Of a stretch of 64,000 bases of DNA, positions 1 through 8,550 are shown in pieces (the first letter of the stretch is position 1; every line of letters starts with the position of its first letter). The notes under the pieces were generated by a model. That model was not told where the DNA came from and searched no databases. It saw only the letters and a list, made by a program, of their open reading frames with translations. The position numbers and the translations under genes are program-made. The stretch spans positions 113,456-177,455 of the forward strand of contig JAAVHP010000029.1 in NCBI GenBank assembly GCA_014799665.1, given 5' to 3'. The stretch is from Clostridiales bacterium. Its GTDB lineage: Bacteria; Bacillota; Clostridia; Christensenellales; Pumilibacteraceae.

Positions 1-99
1 TTTACATTGGTGGGCAATCAGCACGAGTATGCGCCCAGTGTAAAGCACATATACGAGATACCGGAAAAAGAAAAACAAATTACATTTACGAAACAGTAA
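1..99 (+). CDS. C-terminal end of an unidentified protein, cut by the window edge
   Basis: Frame 1 is open from the first base to a TAA at 97-99, giving about 32 residues ending in ITFTKQ. The piece is rich in Glu, Lys and His (for example HEYAPSVKHIYEIPEKEK). It is followed by GC-rich hairpins at 124-163 that could end its transcript. It is too short to assign to a family. It might be an open stretch by chance, but the position directly before a terminator-like hairpin favours a real gene end. Confidence 0.4.
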   Translation, partial: FTLVGNQHEYAPSVKHIYEIPEKEKQITFTKQ

Positions 100-123
100 T
101 TTTGGGCGCAAGTTCGCTAGCCG

Positions 124-185
124 CTTGCGCGAAGCGCAAAGGCCGCCCGCGAGTCCCGCGGGCATCCCTGTATTGCTTATTGTCG
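124..185. repeat. GC-rich hairpin repeat, copy 1 (second copy at 1529-1575)
   Basis: Two adjacent hairpins are visible: TTGCGC/GCGCAA around 125-139 and GCCCGCG/CGCGGGC at 145-163. The second hairpin and its flank (GCCGCCCGC, loop, GCGGGCAT, then CTGTATTGC) recur at 1529-1575 with different loop bases. This looks like a dispersed hairpin, possibly a minus-strand terminator, but the T-run is weak. Confidence 0.55.
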
Positions 186-309
186 CAGCACACTTTTAAT
201 ATATCAAGCACTCGCCATAATGCCATTTGACTTTAATATTTTAATTGCTTGAAATAATATACAATTTGTGATATGATATAAAAAATAATAATGATAGGAA
301 TTTGCAACT

Positions 310-591
310 ATGAATAGTAATAAACAAAAATATGAACTAATATTTAATATTATTAGAACCGAATTAAATAAGGTGGATCCTATGGGACTTTGTCCCGGAG
401 AATTTGCTCCTATTAACGAATATGATCCTGAGACCGCAATGGTAGTCAATAAAATAAAAGATGTAGAAAACTATGTAGAATTAGCCAAAGAAATATCAAT
501 CGTTTTTGATGAAATGTTTGGCGAAAAATTTGATGAAAGTTCTTTTTATAATTGCGCCCATAATATTTTAGAAGAAGTAAATAAGCTTTAA
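310..591 (+). CDS. DUF1871-like small protein
   Basis: A 93-residue acidic, mostly helical soluble protein. The central segment DPMGLCPGEFAPINEYDPE matches what I recall of the DUF1871 (YugE) family, where a DP-x-G-L-x-G...EYDPE pattern follows the first helix. The length is close to the 85-95 residues usual there. The gene is AT-rich compared with its right-hand neighbour and stands alone. AGGA at 295-298 gives a plausible ribosome site for the ATG at 310. The function of the family is unknown. Related small proteins occur as accessory or immunity-like genes in Firmicutes, but nothing here proves that role. Confidence 0.6.
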   Translation: MNSNKQKYELIFNIIRTELNKVDPMGLCPGEFAPINEYDPETAMVVNKIKDVENYVELAKEISIVFDEMFGEKFDESSFYNCAHNILEEVNKL

Positions 592-668
592 TCATTAAAT
601 AAATTCTTTAATATTCGTTTAATGTTACGACGGCTCCATCAAAATAAATCGTTTAAAGGGAGAACACA

Positions 669-1184
669 ATGAAAAATATTTTCCCCTATCACAAAACATT
701 AATAGTAGGCTGCGGCGGGGCGGGCAAAAGCACGCTCGCCGTGGAAATGGGAAAACGCTTCGGCTTGCCTGTCGTTCATTTGGATAAATTATGGTGGTTG
801 CCCGATTGGAAAAATCGCACGGAGCAGGAGTTCGACGAAATGCTTTCCTGCGAGCTTGTAAAGAGCGATTGGATAATCGAAGGCAATTATTTCAGAACAT
901 TTAAAACGCGCCTGAAATATGCCGACCTTTGCATATTCCTCGATTACGACACCGAGCTTTGCGTGCAGAGCGTATACGAGCGCGCGGAAAAGTATAAAGG
1001 CGTGACCCGTCCCGATATGACCGAGGGCTGTATCGAACAAGTAGACGACGAGTTTAAAAACTGGATCGCTTCCTTTAAGGAAAACGTTCGCCCGTCAATG
1101 CTTGCGGAATTGAAAACCGGCACTACCCCATATATGGTTTTCCAAACACGCGAAGAAACCGCGAAGTGGCTTGACGATTTTTAA
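669..1184 (+). CDS. P-loop kinase of the FlaR / DNA-topology-modulation type
   Basis: A 171-residue soluble protein resembling the small adenylate-kinase-like nucleotide kinases annotated FlaR or 'topology modulation protein'. The Walker A loop GCGGAGKST is at residues 14-22. It is followed by the family's HLDKLWW-x-PDW segment and, after it, WIIEGNY. The DYD at about 97 may be the Walker B region. A GGGAG ribosome site lies at 658-662. The physiological substrate of this family is not settled. The gene is monocistronic: a 286-bp repeat element starts 20 bases past the stop. Confidence 0.75.
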   Translation: MKNIFPYHKTLIVGCGGAGKSTLAVEMGKRFGLPVVHLDKLWWLPDWKNRTEQEFDEMLSCELVKSDWIIEGNYFRTFKTRLKYADLCIFLDYDTELCVQSVYERAEKYKGVTRPDMTEGCIEQVDDEFKNWIASFKENVRPSMLAELKTGTTPYMVFQTREETAKWLDDF

Positions 1185-1204
1185 AGTGACTAAATATAAA
1201 TACG

Positions 1205-1490
1205 TACCCGATGCCAACCCCGTGTGAACACTTTTGGCAGGGCGCGATTTCGGCTCTTTTCCGCCTTATCTCGCTCGACGTAGCGCATTGGCTACGACTT
1301 CGCTCAATAAGTCGACAAATAGCTCAAAACGCGCCTCCGCAAAAGCAAGCATTTTCAGGGAAACAAATCGTAGGCTTAGACAAGGAAACGCCCGCAGTAT
1401 TAGCCTTGGGTCGGCTATACAAGGGCGATGACGCAGTATAAGTCACGATTCGTCCCTGAAAATGTGTTCAACACGGGTTGACATCGGGTA
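1205..1490. mobile_element. MITE-like element, family 1, copy 1
   Basis: A 286-bp non-coding element with long terminal inverted repeats: TACCCGATGCCAACCC at the left end and GGGTTGACATCGGGTA at the right. It is flanked by TA on both sides, as expected for a TA target-site duplication of the IS630/Tc1-mariner kind. An internal hairpin (GTAGCGCATTGGCTAC) sits near 1279. A near-identical copy in the same orientation is at 24150-24435, and a diverged inverted copy is at 44020-44302. It encodes no transposase. Small open frames inside it are not preserved in the diverged copy. Confidence 0.8.
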
Positions 1491-1528
1491 ACGTGTTCAC
1501 ACATATATAAGTTCTGTCCCCCAACGAT

Positions 1529-1575
1529 AAAGCCGCCCGCTTTTTCAGCGGGCATTCCGGTATTGCCCTATCAAA
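1529..1575 (-). repeat. GC-rich hairpin repeat copy 2, probable terminator of the sirtuin gene
   Basis: GCCCGCT and AGCGGGC pair across a short loop (1533-1552) just downstream of the minus-strand sirtuin stop. The block, with its flank GCATTCCGGTATTGC, repeats the hairpin at 141-185. On the minus strand it is followed only by GGCTTTAT, so it would be a weak intrinsic terminator. Confidence 0.5.
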
Positions 1576-1581
1576 AACAGG

Positions 1582-2283
1582 TTATAACAGCTCACCGAGT
1601 TTACCGTTGAGTTGATTAGGGAATCCGTCTATATGCGTTTTGTTTATAACTATCAAGTTGTCTTTATTTCCACGGAAGTAGCCGATAAAGCCCGCCGCAG
1701 GATATACTGACAGCGACGTGCCGCCTACTATGAGCATATCCGCTTTGCCGATAGCGCTCACTGCGCCGTAAACCGCATCTTCGGGCAGCGCCTCGCCGTA
1801 AAGCACGACGTCGGGCTTGATTATGCCGCCGCAATCACATTTGGGAACGGCGGGAATATGCCCGCAAATCTCGTCTAAGGTATATTTTTTGCCGCAACGA
1901 ATGCAGTGATTGCTTAGCGTCGTGCCGTGGAGCTCGAACACGTTTTTGCTCCCTGCGGCTTGGTGCAAGCCGTCTATATTTTGCGTGATAACTGCGATGA
2001 GCTTGCCCTCGCGCTCCCACTGCGCCAGTTTTTTGTGGGCGGCGTTGGGCATAGCCGACCTGAAAATCATTTTATCGAAATAGAATTTATAAAATAAATC
2101 GGTATGCGAGTAAAAGTAATCTGATGAAAGTATGACCTCCGGCGGAACGTCGTATTTTTGGTTATACAAGCCGTCGACACTGCGAAAGTCGGGGATGCCA
2201 CTCTCTGTCGACACACCTGCCCCGCCGAAAAACACTATTCGCTTTGCCGCCGCTACGTGAGCCTTATATTCCTCTACCGTCAT
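1582..2283 (-). CDS. cobB: NAD-dependent protein deacylase, sirtuin (Sir2 family)
   Basis: Removes acyl groups from lysines using NAD+, releasing nicotinamide and O-acyl-ADP-ribose. All hallmarks are visible in 233 residues: GAGVSTESGIPDFRS at 21-35 (NAD pocket), TQNIDGLH at 100-107, the catalytic His in ELHG at 119, and a zinc ribbon made by Cys127, Cys130, Cys149 and Cys151. GGTS-L-V near the C-terminus closes the Rossmann fold. AGGAG precedes the ATG at good spacing. The length is typical of bacterial class II/U sirtuins. The gene is separated by about 60 bases from the upstream histidine phosphatase on the same strand, so the two may be co-transcribed. Confidence 0.93.
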   Translation of the reverse strand: MTVEEYKAHVAAAKRIVFFGGAGVSTESGIPDFRSVDGLYNQKYDVPPEVILSSDYFYSHTDLFYKFYFDKMIFRSAMPNAAHKKLAQWEREGKLIAVITQNIDGLHQAAGSKNVFELHGTTLSNHCIRCGKKYTLDEICGHIPAVPKCDCGGIIKPDVVLYGEALPEDAVYGAVSAIGKADMLIVGGTSLSVYPAAGFIGYFRGNKDNLIVINKTHIDGFPNQLNGKLGELL

Positions 2284-2346
2284 AACTTGCTCCTATCGTT
2301 CGTTTTACAATTAAGCGCGACGAACTGCGTTAATATAATTAATTAC

Positions 2347-3060
2347 TCAATGCCTTTCGTCGCTGTCGAACGTTTCACAAAACCTCGCGGCAAAGCTCGG
2401 CTTGATATTCTTAACGTCGAGGTGCGGCGTTGCACCGTAAGAAAGACAGCGAAGTTGCGCAATTCCGTTCTCCCGCTCCTCCGTAGCGAACGTAGTTATA
2501 CTCGACGGCGAGGCGCAAAAATGTTGCGCAATTACGACGTGCGGCACGTTCATAATATGCGACATTATAACGCTCATAACGCCGAAATGACAAAAGAACA
2601 CGATACGCTTTTTATTCGAGTTCTCGGCACGGTAATAACGATTTTCCCTTACGTAACCGTTTTCGGCGAGAATACCGTCGAATCCGCGTATCACCTCGGC
2701 GTAAAATTTCTTTATATCGCCCGACTTCATTTCAGCGCAATCGAGATACTTATTATAGTCGTAGAACTCGCCCCGACCGCAAAAATACGACGGCATAAAA
2801 TCCCAGCTCAATTGCTTGGCGCCGTTAAGAAGCGTTACGTCGTGTGCGAACTCCCTAAGCCAATCGAGGACCGTTATATCCTTATCGTCAAAGCACACCT
2901 TAGCCGTAAGCAACGCCCGACCGAGCGGCGAAGCGTAAACTGCGTCGAATTTTTCGTTTTTGAGATATTCGGCAAGCGCTTTCGCTTGCATTTTTCCAAT
3001 GTCGGTAAGACCGTCTATATCGTAATCGGGATCGCCGTGTCGAATGAAAACAAGTTGCAT
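2347..3060 (-). CDS. histidine phosphatase family protein (phosphoglycerate-mutase-like)
   Basis: A 237-residue member of the branch-1 histidine phosphatase superfamily. The phosphorylated His is in FIRHGDPDYD (RHG at 7-9). The family segments GLTDIGKMQAKALAEYL and YASPLGRALLTAK follow, and the second catalytic His lies in VVFFCHFGVMSVI. Substrates in this family range from sugar phosphates to cofactors and cannot be read from the sequence. An AGGTG site precedes the ATG. The gene lies between mgtC-like and sirtuin genes on the same strand. Confidence 0.85.
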   Translation of the reverse strand: MQLVFIRHGDPDYDIDGLTDIGKMQAKALAEYLKNEKFDAVYASPLGRALLTAKVCFDDKDITVLDWLREFAHDVTLLNGAKQLSWDFMPSYFCGRGEFYDYNKYLDCAEMKSGDIKKFYAEVIRGFDGILAENGYVRENRYYRAENSNKKRIVFFCHFGVMSVIMSHIMNVPHVVIAQHFCASPSSITTFATEERENGIAQLRCLSYGATPHLDVKNIKPSFAARFCETFDSDERH

Positions 3061-3103
3061 AATAACACCTATTTGTAAAATGGTACGCGAATTTTTGCAT
3101 TTA

Positions 3104-3775
3104 TCAATAGGCGTCGATTCGCTCTATGCTTATTATAAACGGATGCTCGGTGCGGATATTGAGCAGGTTCTCCGAACTGTACTCGGCTTTGGTGAATATG
3201 GTCGCCTCGCAGATAGAGTCGTTGCCGTCCGCTCTCACGTGAAAGCTGAAAAAGTGCTTTACACCGAACACCTCTTTTATTATCGTTTCCTCGCCGTGCG
3301 TTTGCTTGAAGACTATATTGAGCCGATACACCTGTTTGGCGTTGAAGATCTTGAACTTCGTATGTAACAGGCACTGCACGAGTATTAAAATTACGGTTGC
3401 GCAGGAAGCCACGATATACAATCCCGCGCCCGCCGCCATGCCGACGCCCGCCGTCGCCCACATACCCGCGGCGGTGGTTAGCCCGCGCACCTCTTGCTGA
3501 CGGAACATGATTATGCCCGCGCCGAGAAAGCCTATGCCCGACACTATCTGCGCGGCAACGCGCGACGCGTCGAAGTTCTTCACGTCCGCAAACCCGTATT
3601 TGCTGACTACCATTATAAGCGCCGCGCCCATACACACTACCGTATGCGTGCGAACGCCCGCCTCCTTGCTGCGAAGCTTCCGCTCGAAGCCGATCGCAAA
3701 ACCAAGCACGACCGCGAGCAGTACGCCAATAAGCGTTTCAAGCTCGAATATTGCGCTTTCCGCCGTCGGGAACAT
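3104..3775 (-). CDS. MgtC/SapB family membrane protein
   Basis: A 223-residue protein with an N-terminal membrane domain of about four to five helices carrying the family signature: LGFAIGFERKLRSKEAGVRTHTVVCMGAAL and GIGFLGAGIIMFRQ, followed by GLTTAAGMWATAGVGMAAG. A C-terminal cytosolic ACT-like domain (from about residue 145) follows. Members are linked to Mg2+ limitation and to control of membrane energetics. GAGGAG is a strong ribosome site before the ATG. The gene is probably monocistronic. Confidence 0.88.
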   Translation of the reverse strand: MFPTAESAIFELETLIGVLLAVVLGFAIGFERKLRSKEAGVRTHTVVCMGAALIMVVSKYGFADVKNFDASRVAAQIVSGIGFLGAGIIMFRQQEVRGLTTAAGMWATAGVGMAAGAGLYIVASCATVILILVQCLLHTKFKIFNAKQVYRLNIVFKQTHGEETIIKEVFGVKHFFSFHVRADGNDSICEATIFTKAEYSSENLLNIRTEHPFIISIERIDAY

Positions 3776-3869
3776 TTTTCTTTACTCCTCTACGTAATAT
3801 ATTCTAAATATAACATAAACGCCAAACAAAATCAAGAAATTTGTCGAAACAGGTTTATATTTTTAAGTT

Positions 3870-5555
3870 TTACGATCCCAATTCCTTTAACTTTTGCTTT
3901 GCTTTCTCGTTGCCCTGCGCCGCAGCTTTTTTGTACCATGCGATAGCCTTTTCGCAATCCTGCGGCACGCCGTTACCGTGCTCGTGCGCTACACCCATGT
4001 TGTATTGCGCGACGGGATTACCCTGTTCGGCAGCTTTTCTGTGCCAGTAAACTCCCGTTTCGTAATCACGCGGCACGCCAATACCGTTATAATACATTGA
4101 GCCTAAATTATTCTGCGCGTATATATCCCCCTGTGCCGCCGCTTTTTTATATAATTGGATGGCAGCCGCATAATCCTGCGGAACGCCCCTGCCTTTCTCA
4201 TACATTAAGCCTAAATTGTATTGCGCTTCGGAACATCCTTCCTCCGCCGCCATTTTGTACCACTTAACGGCAGTCGCGTAATCTTGCGGCACTCCCAGTC
4301 CGTCTTCATACAAAACGGCTAAATTAACCTGCGCCTTTGAGTAGCCCGACTCAGCTGCACGCCGATACCACTCCGCGGCGGTCTTGAAATCCTGCGGAAC
4401 GCCCCAACCCTCTTTATACATTATACCAACGTCGCATTGTGCCGAACTATTGCCGAACTCGGCAATATCGATAAACAAATCAAACGCTTTTTTATAGTCC
4501 TGCGAAACGCCCCTGCCGTAGGCGTACATACAACCCAAACATTCCTGCGCGTCCGCGCTGCCCTGCTCGGTTGCCTTTTCGTACCAATACACCGCCATCT
4601 TATAATCTTGCGGCACTCCGCGTCCGTCTTCGTAGCAAACGCCTAAGCGATATTGCGCAAAGGCGTGCCCCTGCTCCGCCGCCTTCTTGTACAAAACGGC
4701 TGCCGATCGATAGTCCTGTTTGACGATCTCACCCTTATATAAATATTCGGCAAGATTAAACTGTGCGTCGGCGTTTCCGCTCTCTGCCGACGCTTTTATC
4801 AATTCAATCGCGCGCCTGACGTCCTTTTTTACGAGCTTGCCATTTAAATACATTTGCCCCAATTCAAACTGCGCTTTCGACGATCCTTCCTCGGCGGCGC
4901 GCGTAGTCCAATTAACGGCTTCCGCCTCGTTTACCGAAACTCCAAACCCGTAACGGTAGCACTGCCCCACGCCGTAAATACCGTCGGCGCACTCGTTCTT
5001 TGCCGATTCCGAAAACCAAAAGAACGCTTGCTTCTTATCCTGCGCCACGCAATCCCCGTTGAGGTACGCCTCGCCGAGCTCGTACTGCGCGTCCCCGTTG
5101 CCGTGCTCCGCCGCTTTCATGAACCATTCTACGGCTTTATTCCCGTCCACTACGACGCCCCGACCGCGACGGCAAACCATGCCCAAAGCGTATTCCGCCT
5201 CCGCGCATTGTTGCGCGGCTGATTTTTCATACCACTTGACAGCCTTAACGTATTCGACGCCAACGCCCGTGCCGTTTTCGTAGCAGTCGCCGAGATTGCA
5301 TTGCGCCTCGGCAAGCCCCTGCTCGGCGGCTTTCTCGTACCACTTGACCGCCCGCCCGTAGTCCTGCACCGCGCCGTCGCCGTAGTAATAGCATTCGCCG
5401 AGCATATACTGCGCCCGCGCGTGACCATGCTCCGCCGCCGCCCTGAACCACTCGACCGCCTTGCGGTAATCTTGTTCTACGCCGTCGCCGTGATAGTACC
5501 GAATACCATTATCGTATTGTGCCGTAGCCAACTTCAATAATTCGTCGATTTCCAT
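3870..5555 (-). CDS. Sel1-like repeat protein with about 15 repeats
   Basis: About 561 residues built almost entirely of 36-residue Sel1 (TPR-like) repeats of the form A-Q-Y-N-L-G-x-x-Y-x-x-G-x-G-V-x-Q-D-Y-x-x-A. I count fifteen, ending in a capping helix (AKQKLKELGS). Such solenoids are protein-protein scaffolds. There is no signal peptide or membrane segment, so it is probably cytosolic. I place the start at the ATG at 5555, because AAGGGAAGG lies directly before it. An ATG 21 bases further upstream overlaps the promoter region and lacks a ribosome site. Upstream sequence repeats the promoter region of another gene at 25440-25560. Confidence 0.85.
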   Translation of the reverse strand: MEIDELLKLATAQYDNGIRYYHGDGVEQDYRKAVEWFRAAAEHGHARAQYMLGECYYYGDGAVQDYGRAVKWYEKAAEQGLAEAQCNLGDCYENGTGVGVEYVKAVKWYEKSAAQQCAEAEYALGMVCRRGRGVVVDGNKAVEWFMKAAEHGNGDAQYELGEAYLNGDCVAQDKKQAFFWFSESAKNECADGIYGVGQCYRYGFGVSVNEAEAVNWTTRAAEEGSSKAQFELGQMYLNGKLVKKDVRRAIELIKASAESGNADAQFNLAEYLYKGEIVKQDYRSAAVLYKKAAEQGHAFAQYRLGVCYEDGRGVPQDYKMAVYWYEKATEQGSADAQECLGCMYAYGRGVSQDYKKAFDLFIDIAEFGNSSAQCDVGIMYKEGWGVPQDFKTAAEWYRRAAESGYSKAQVNLAVLYEDGLGVPQDYATAVKWYKMAAEEGCSEAQYNLGLMYEKGRGVPQDYAAAIQLYKKAAAQGDIYAQNNLGSMYYNGIGVPRDYETGVYWHRKAAEQGNPVAQYNMGVAHEHGNGVPQDCEKAIAWYKKAAAQGNEKAKQKLKELGS

Positions 5556-5559
5556 AACG

Positions 5560-5665
5560 CCTTCCCTTACATACATTATATCACAATCACAGATTGATTT
5601 TTCGATTTCTTTGCGTTAAATCGTTACTCACCGTTCTTTCCATATTTGCGATTTGTTTTATTATA
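5560..5665 (-). promoter_or_regulatory. Promoter region repeated elsewhere in the window (extended -10)
   Basis: On the minus strand an extended -10 (TGATATAAT) lies about 24 bases before the Sel1 start. Roughly 95 bases around it match 25443-25545 (shared blocks CAAATCGCAAATATGG, AAAGAAATCGAAAAATCAA and TCTGTGATTGTGATATAAT). No clear -35 is seen for the downstream -10. Confidence 0.6.
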
Positions 5666-5831
5666 TCATATATTTCGAGTAATGTAAATAGCCGAGCGAA
5701 CTTAATATTCCGTCACCTAATCGCACGCAAGGCTCATACAATATAAAAAACACATATTATCTATTCGCTACATATTCGCCGCCGCGCCGCGCAGTGACGG
5801 GTATGTAGTATTTTTTTGCAAAGGAGGGGTT

Positions 5832-7535
5832 ATGCCATTTATTCAACGATATTCCGACGTAAAAAAAGGCGGGATCGTTTTTACCGGCAATACGCTGGGG
5901 CTGAGCAAAGCTCCAAATCAAAACGCGCCCGGAACCCTGGGCTCGATAGGCGCGTTCACCAGCCTGAACAACGCTTTGCAGGTAGGAACGTTCCCCGCAG
6001 GAACTACGCTCGATTACACGCAGAACGGCTCGCGCGCGATGCTTGATCTTCCCGCAGGCTCGACCGTTCTTTACGCCGAGCTTATCTGGGGCGGGCTGTT
6101 CCGCTCATCCGCCAATAACATTTCGGCGGTCATCAACAACGGGATAGCGTTTACTACCCCGCTCGGCACGTTCACGGTCGCGCCCGACCCCGTGACCGCG
6201 CAGAACTTCGACATTCCCGCAAACGATATTACCGTCGGATTTTACGTGCGCTCGGCTAACGTTACGGCACTCGTGCAAGCCGCGCTCGGCGGGACTTACG
6301 CCGTACAGGGCGTGCCCGCGCTGATAGAAGCCTTGGACAACCGCACGGCGGACACCAACCATGCGGGCTGGACGCTCGCCGTCGTATACGAGGACTCGAC
6401 TCTGCCGCTTCGCAATATGACCGTTTGGAGCGGCGGGGTCGTCGTTTCGCCCAATACGGGCAGTACGACGATAACCGTTTCCAACTTTCTCACGCCCGAC
6501 GCGTTGCCTATCACAAGCAAGATCTTCGTTTCGGCGCAGGAAGGCGACGCCGTACTGACGGGCGACCGTATGCTGTTCGGTCAAAGCATACCCACGCTCA
6601 CCAACCTGTCGGGGCCGAACAATCCCGTAAACAATTTCTTTGCGTCGCAAATCAACTCGGCGAACGGCACGCTCGACACTACGGGCACGTTCGGCACACG
6701 CAACGCCAACGCCGCCGCGGGTACTAACACTTCCGCCTGCCGCCAGGGCTGGGATATAACAGCCGTCGACGTTTCTCCGCTTCTTACGGCGGGTCAGAGC
6801 AGCGCGGTAATACGGTTTACGAGCGACGGCGACCTGTACGTTCCAAACGCTTTGGCACTGCTCATAGACAGCAAGGGCGCAAACCTGACGGTATTGAAAT
6901 CTGCGGACAAAACGTACGCCGAAGTCGGCGAACAAATTTCATACACGCTGGAAATAAAAAATACGGGCACGGTGAATGCGCTCAATACTACCGTCAACGA
7001 TATGCTTCCGCCGGAAACCACGCTCGTACCGAACTCGGTAACGGTTGACGGCGTGCCGTACGCGGGCGCGCTACCCGTCGTCATTCCAACGATAGCGCCC
7101 GATCAAACAGTAGTCGTATCGTTCAGCGTAACGGTAAACTCACTGCCCGCAGTCAATCCCGTGTTTAACGTTGCGCGCGCCGACTACGAGTTTTTCCCGT
7201 TCGCGGGCTACCCCGCCGAAAGCTTTTCCAACGCCAACCCCGTATCCGTTTTTATAGTGTCCCGAAGCGTTACAAACGTAAAGAGCGTAGACAAGGCGTT
7301 CGCCGTGCAGGGCGATATACTAACCTACACGTCGGTCATTAAAAACACGGGTAACATACCGATCACTACCGCAATCTTTAAGGACGAGATCCCCGCAGGC
7401 ACGACTTTCGTAAACGGCTCGGTAACGATAGACGGCACGAGCTATCCCTCATACGATCCCGCGGTCGGGTTTTTTGCGGCGAACCTCACACCGCAAGCAA
7501 GCATAACAGTGACCTTTCAAGTACAGGTAAATTAA
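5832..7535 (+). CDS. DUF11-repeat surface or spore-layer protein
   Basis: A 567-residue protein. The N-terminal ~350 residues form a beta-rich domain (starting MPFIQRYSDVKKGGIVFTGN), followed by two DUF11-type Ig-like repeats (for example SVDKAFAVQGDILTYTSVIKNTGN...PAGTTFVNGSVTIDG). The N-terminal region resembles the start of the long DUF11 proteins of the Bacillus cereus group. There is no Sec signal peptide or sortase motif, so normal secretion is not evident. Spore-associated deposition from the mother cell is a possible explanation (inference). AAAGGAGGGG gives a very strong ribosome site. It heads a three-gene operon with 30- and 1-base gaps. Confidence 0.8.
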   Translation: MPFIQRYSDVKKGGIVFTGNTLGLSKAPNQNAPGTLGSIGAFTSLNNALQVGTFPAGTTLDYTQNGSRAMLDLPAGSTVLYAELIWGGLFRSSANNISAVINNGIAFTTPLGTFTVAPDPVTAQNFDIPANDITVGFYVRSANVTALVQAALGGTYAVQGVPALIEALDNRTADTNHAGWTLAVVYEDSTLPLRNMTVWSGGVVVSPNTGSTTITVSNFLTPDALPITSKIFVSAQEGDAVLTGDRMLFGQSIPTLTNLSGPNNPVNNFFASQINSANGTLDTTGTFGTRNANAAAGTNTSACRQGWDITAVDVSPLLTAGQSSAVIRFTSDGDLYVPNALALLIDSKGANLTVLKSADKTYAEVGEQISYTLEIKNTGTVNALNTTVNDMLPPETTLVPNSVTVDGVPYAGALPVVIPTIAPDQTVVVSFSVTVNSLPAVNPVFNVARADYEFFPFAGYPAESFSNANPVSVFIVSRSVTNVKSVDKAFAVQGDILTYTSVIKNTGNIPITTAIFKDEIPAGTTFVNGSVTIDGTSYPSYDPAVGFFAANLTPQASITVTFQVQVN

Positions 7536-7565
7536 AGCTTTATAACAAGCAAAGGAGATTTTATT

Positions 7566-8339
7566 ATGATAGTATCCAACCAATCCAATATCGCATTCGA
7601 CTACGTTTTGCCGGACGGACAAACGATTGCCGCCAATCTGGACAGCAATATCGTCACTACCGAAATACTGACCTATTCCGTGCCCAAGATAAAGACGGGC
7701 GACAAAACCTTCTTGCAGGAAGGCGAAACCTCTATTCACACCGTTGTTATTACGAACAACTCCCAAACCCAACTTTTCAATATGGTCTTAAAGGACAATA
7801 TGTCCAACGGCGCGACATACGTTGCGGGAAGCGTTGTGGTGAACGGTGTATCTCAGCCCTCGTACGATCCCGTAGCGGGCTTCCCCCTGCCCTCGCTCGA
7901 CCCAAATCAGTCCGTCACCGTAAGCTATACCATTCAAGCGAACAACCCCATGACGCAATCGCCCGTTACAGACTATGCCACGCTTAGTTATACCGTCGAC
8001 GATCCGTTGCGCAGCAACGTAAACTTCACCGAAAACACCAATACCGTAACCGTTCAGATCATTTCCAACAGGATCACCAACGTAAAGAGCGTGGATAAAT
8101 CGTACGCCGTTCGGGGCGATATTCTGCACTACACGTCGGTCATTACCAATACGGGCTCGCTGTTAAAGAGCAATCTCGTATTTACAGACCCCATCCCCGC
8201 AGGCACGACCTTTGCGAGCGGCAGCGTAAGAATAAACGGCGTAGTATACGCGGCGTACGATCCGCAGATCGGCTTCCCCCTGCCCGATCTTGCCGTAGGC
8301 GATGCCGTGACCGTAGAATTCGACGTGACGGTGAACTGA
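7566..8339 (+). CDS. DUF11-repeat protein, partner of the preceding gene
   Basis: 257 residues: a short N-terminal strand region, then two DUF11 repeats. The second (VKSVDKSYAVRGDILHYTSVITNTG) is nearly identical to a repeat of the upstream protein, showing duplication inside the operon. Each repeat has the DUF11 pattern of GD-x-x-x-Y-T-x-x-I-x-N-T-G followed by P-AGTTF-x-x-GS-V-x-x-(N/D)G. No signal peptide or anchor is present. The ribosome site AAAGGAG lies before the ATG. The stop codon is separated by one base from the start of the Cys-rich gene, implying translational coupling. Confidence 0.8.
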   Translation: MIVSNQSNIAFDYVLPDGQTIAANLDSNIVTTEILTYSVPKIKTGDKTFLQEGETSIHTVVITNNSQTQLFNMVLKDNMSNGATYVAGSVVVNGVSQPSYDPVAGFPLPSLDPNQSVTVSYTIQANNPMTQSPVTDYATLSYTVDDPLRSNVNFTENTNTVTVQIISNRITNVKSVDKSYAVRGDILHYTSVITNTGSLLKSNLVFTDPIPAGTTFASGSVRINGVVYAAYDPQIGFPLPDLAVGDAVTVEFDVTVN

Positions 8340-8340
8340 T

Positions 8341-8550
8341 ATGAATACGATAACGAATATTTCGAACGTGACCGATAATTCGGGACAGCCGCCCATCGTA
8401 ACGGAAAGCAACCCCGTATCGACGATAATAAACGACAGCCCCGCGCCGATATACTATTATTGCTACTGTTACCCCTGCCGCCGATGCTGTTGCAGATGCC
8501 GATGCTGTTGCTGCTGCAATTGCGAGTGTTGCACACAGTACGAACAGTAG
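8341..8550 (+). CDS. Cysteine-rich small protein at the end of the DUF11 operon
   Basis: 69 residues: a polar Asn/Ser/Thr/Pro-rich first half and a C-terminal half that is almost wholly Cys, Tyr and Arg (the run RCCCRCRCCCCCNCECC falls at about residues 48-64). The Cys density suggests disulfide cross-linking or metal binding. Cys-rich small proteins are typical of spore coat and exosporium layers, but I cannot assign a family. The start overlaps the preceding stop within one base. The frame stays open after the TAG at 8548-8550 for 23 more codons (to 8622) with coding-like composition. Confidence 0.7.
   Translation: MNTITNISNVTDNSGQPPIVTESNPVSTIINDSPAPIYYYCYCYPCRRCCCRCRCCCCCNCECCTQYEQ

Noticed and set aside
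1211..1441. Small open frames inside the family 1 element, similar in copies 1 and 2
   Set aside because: They are similar only because the DNA copies are similar; the diverged copy 3 does not keep the frame, and two overlapping frames would have to be coding.
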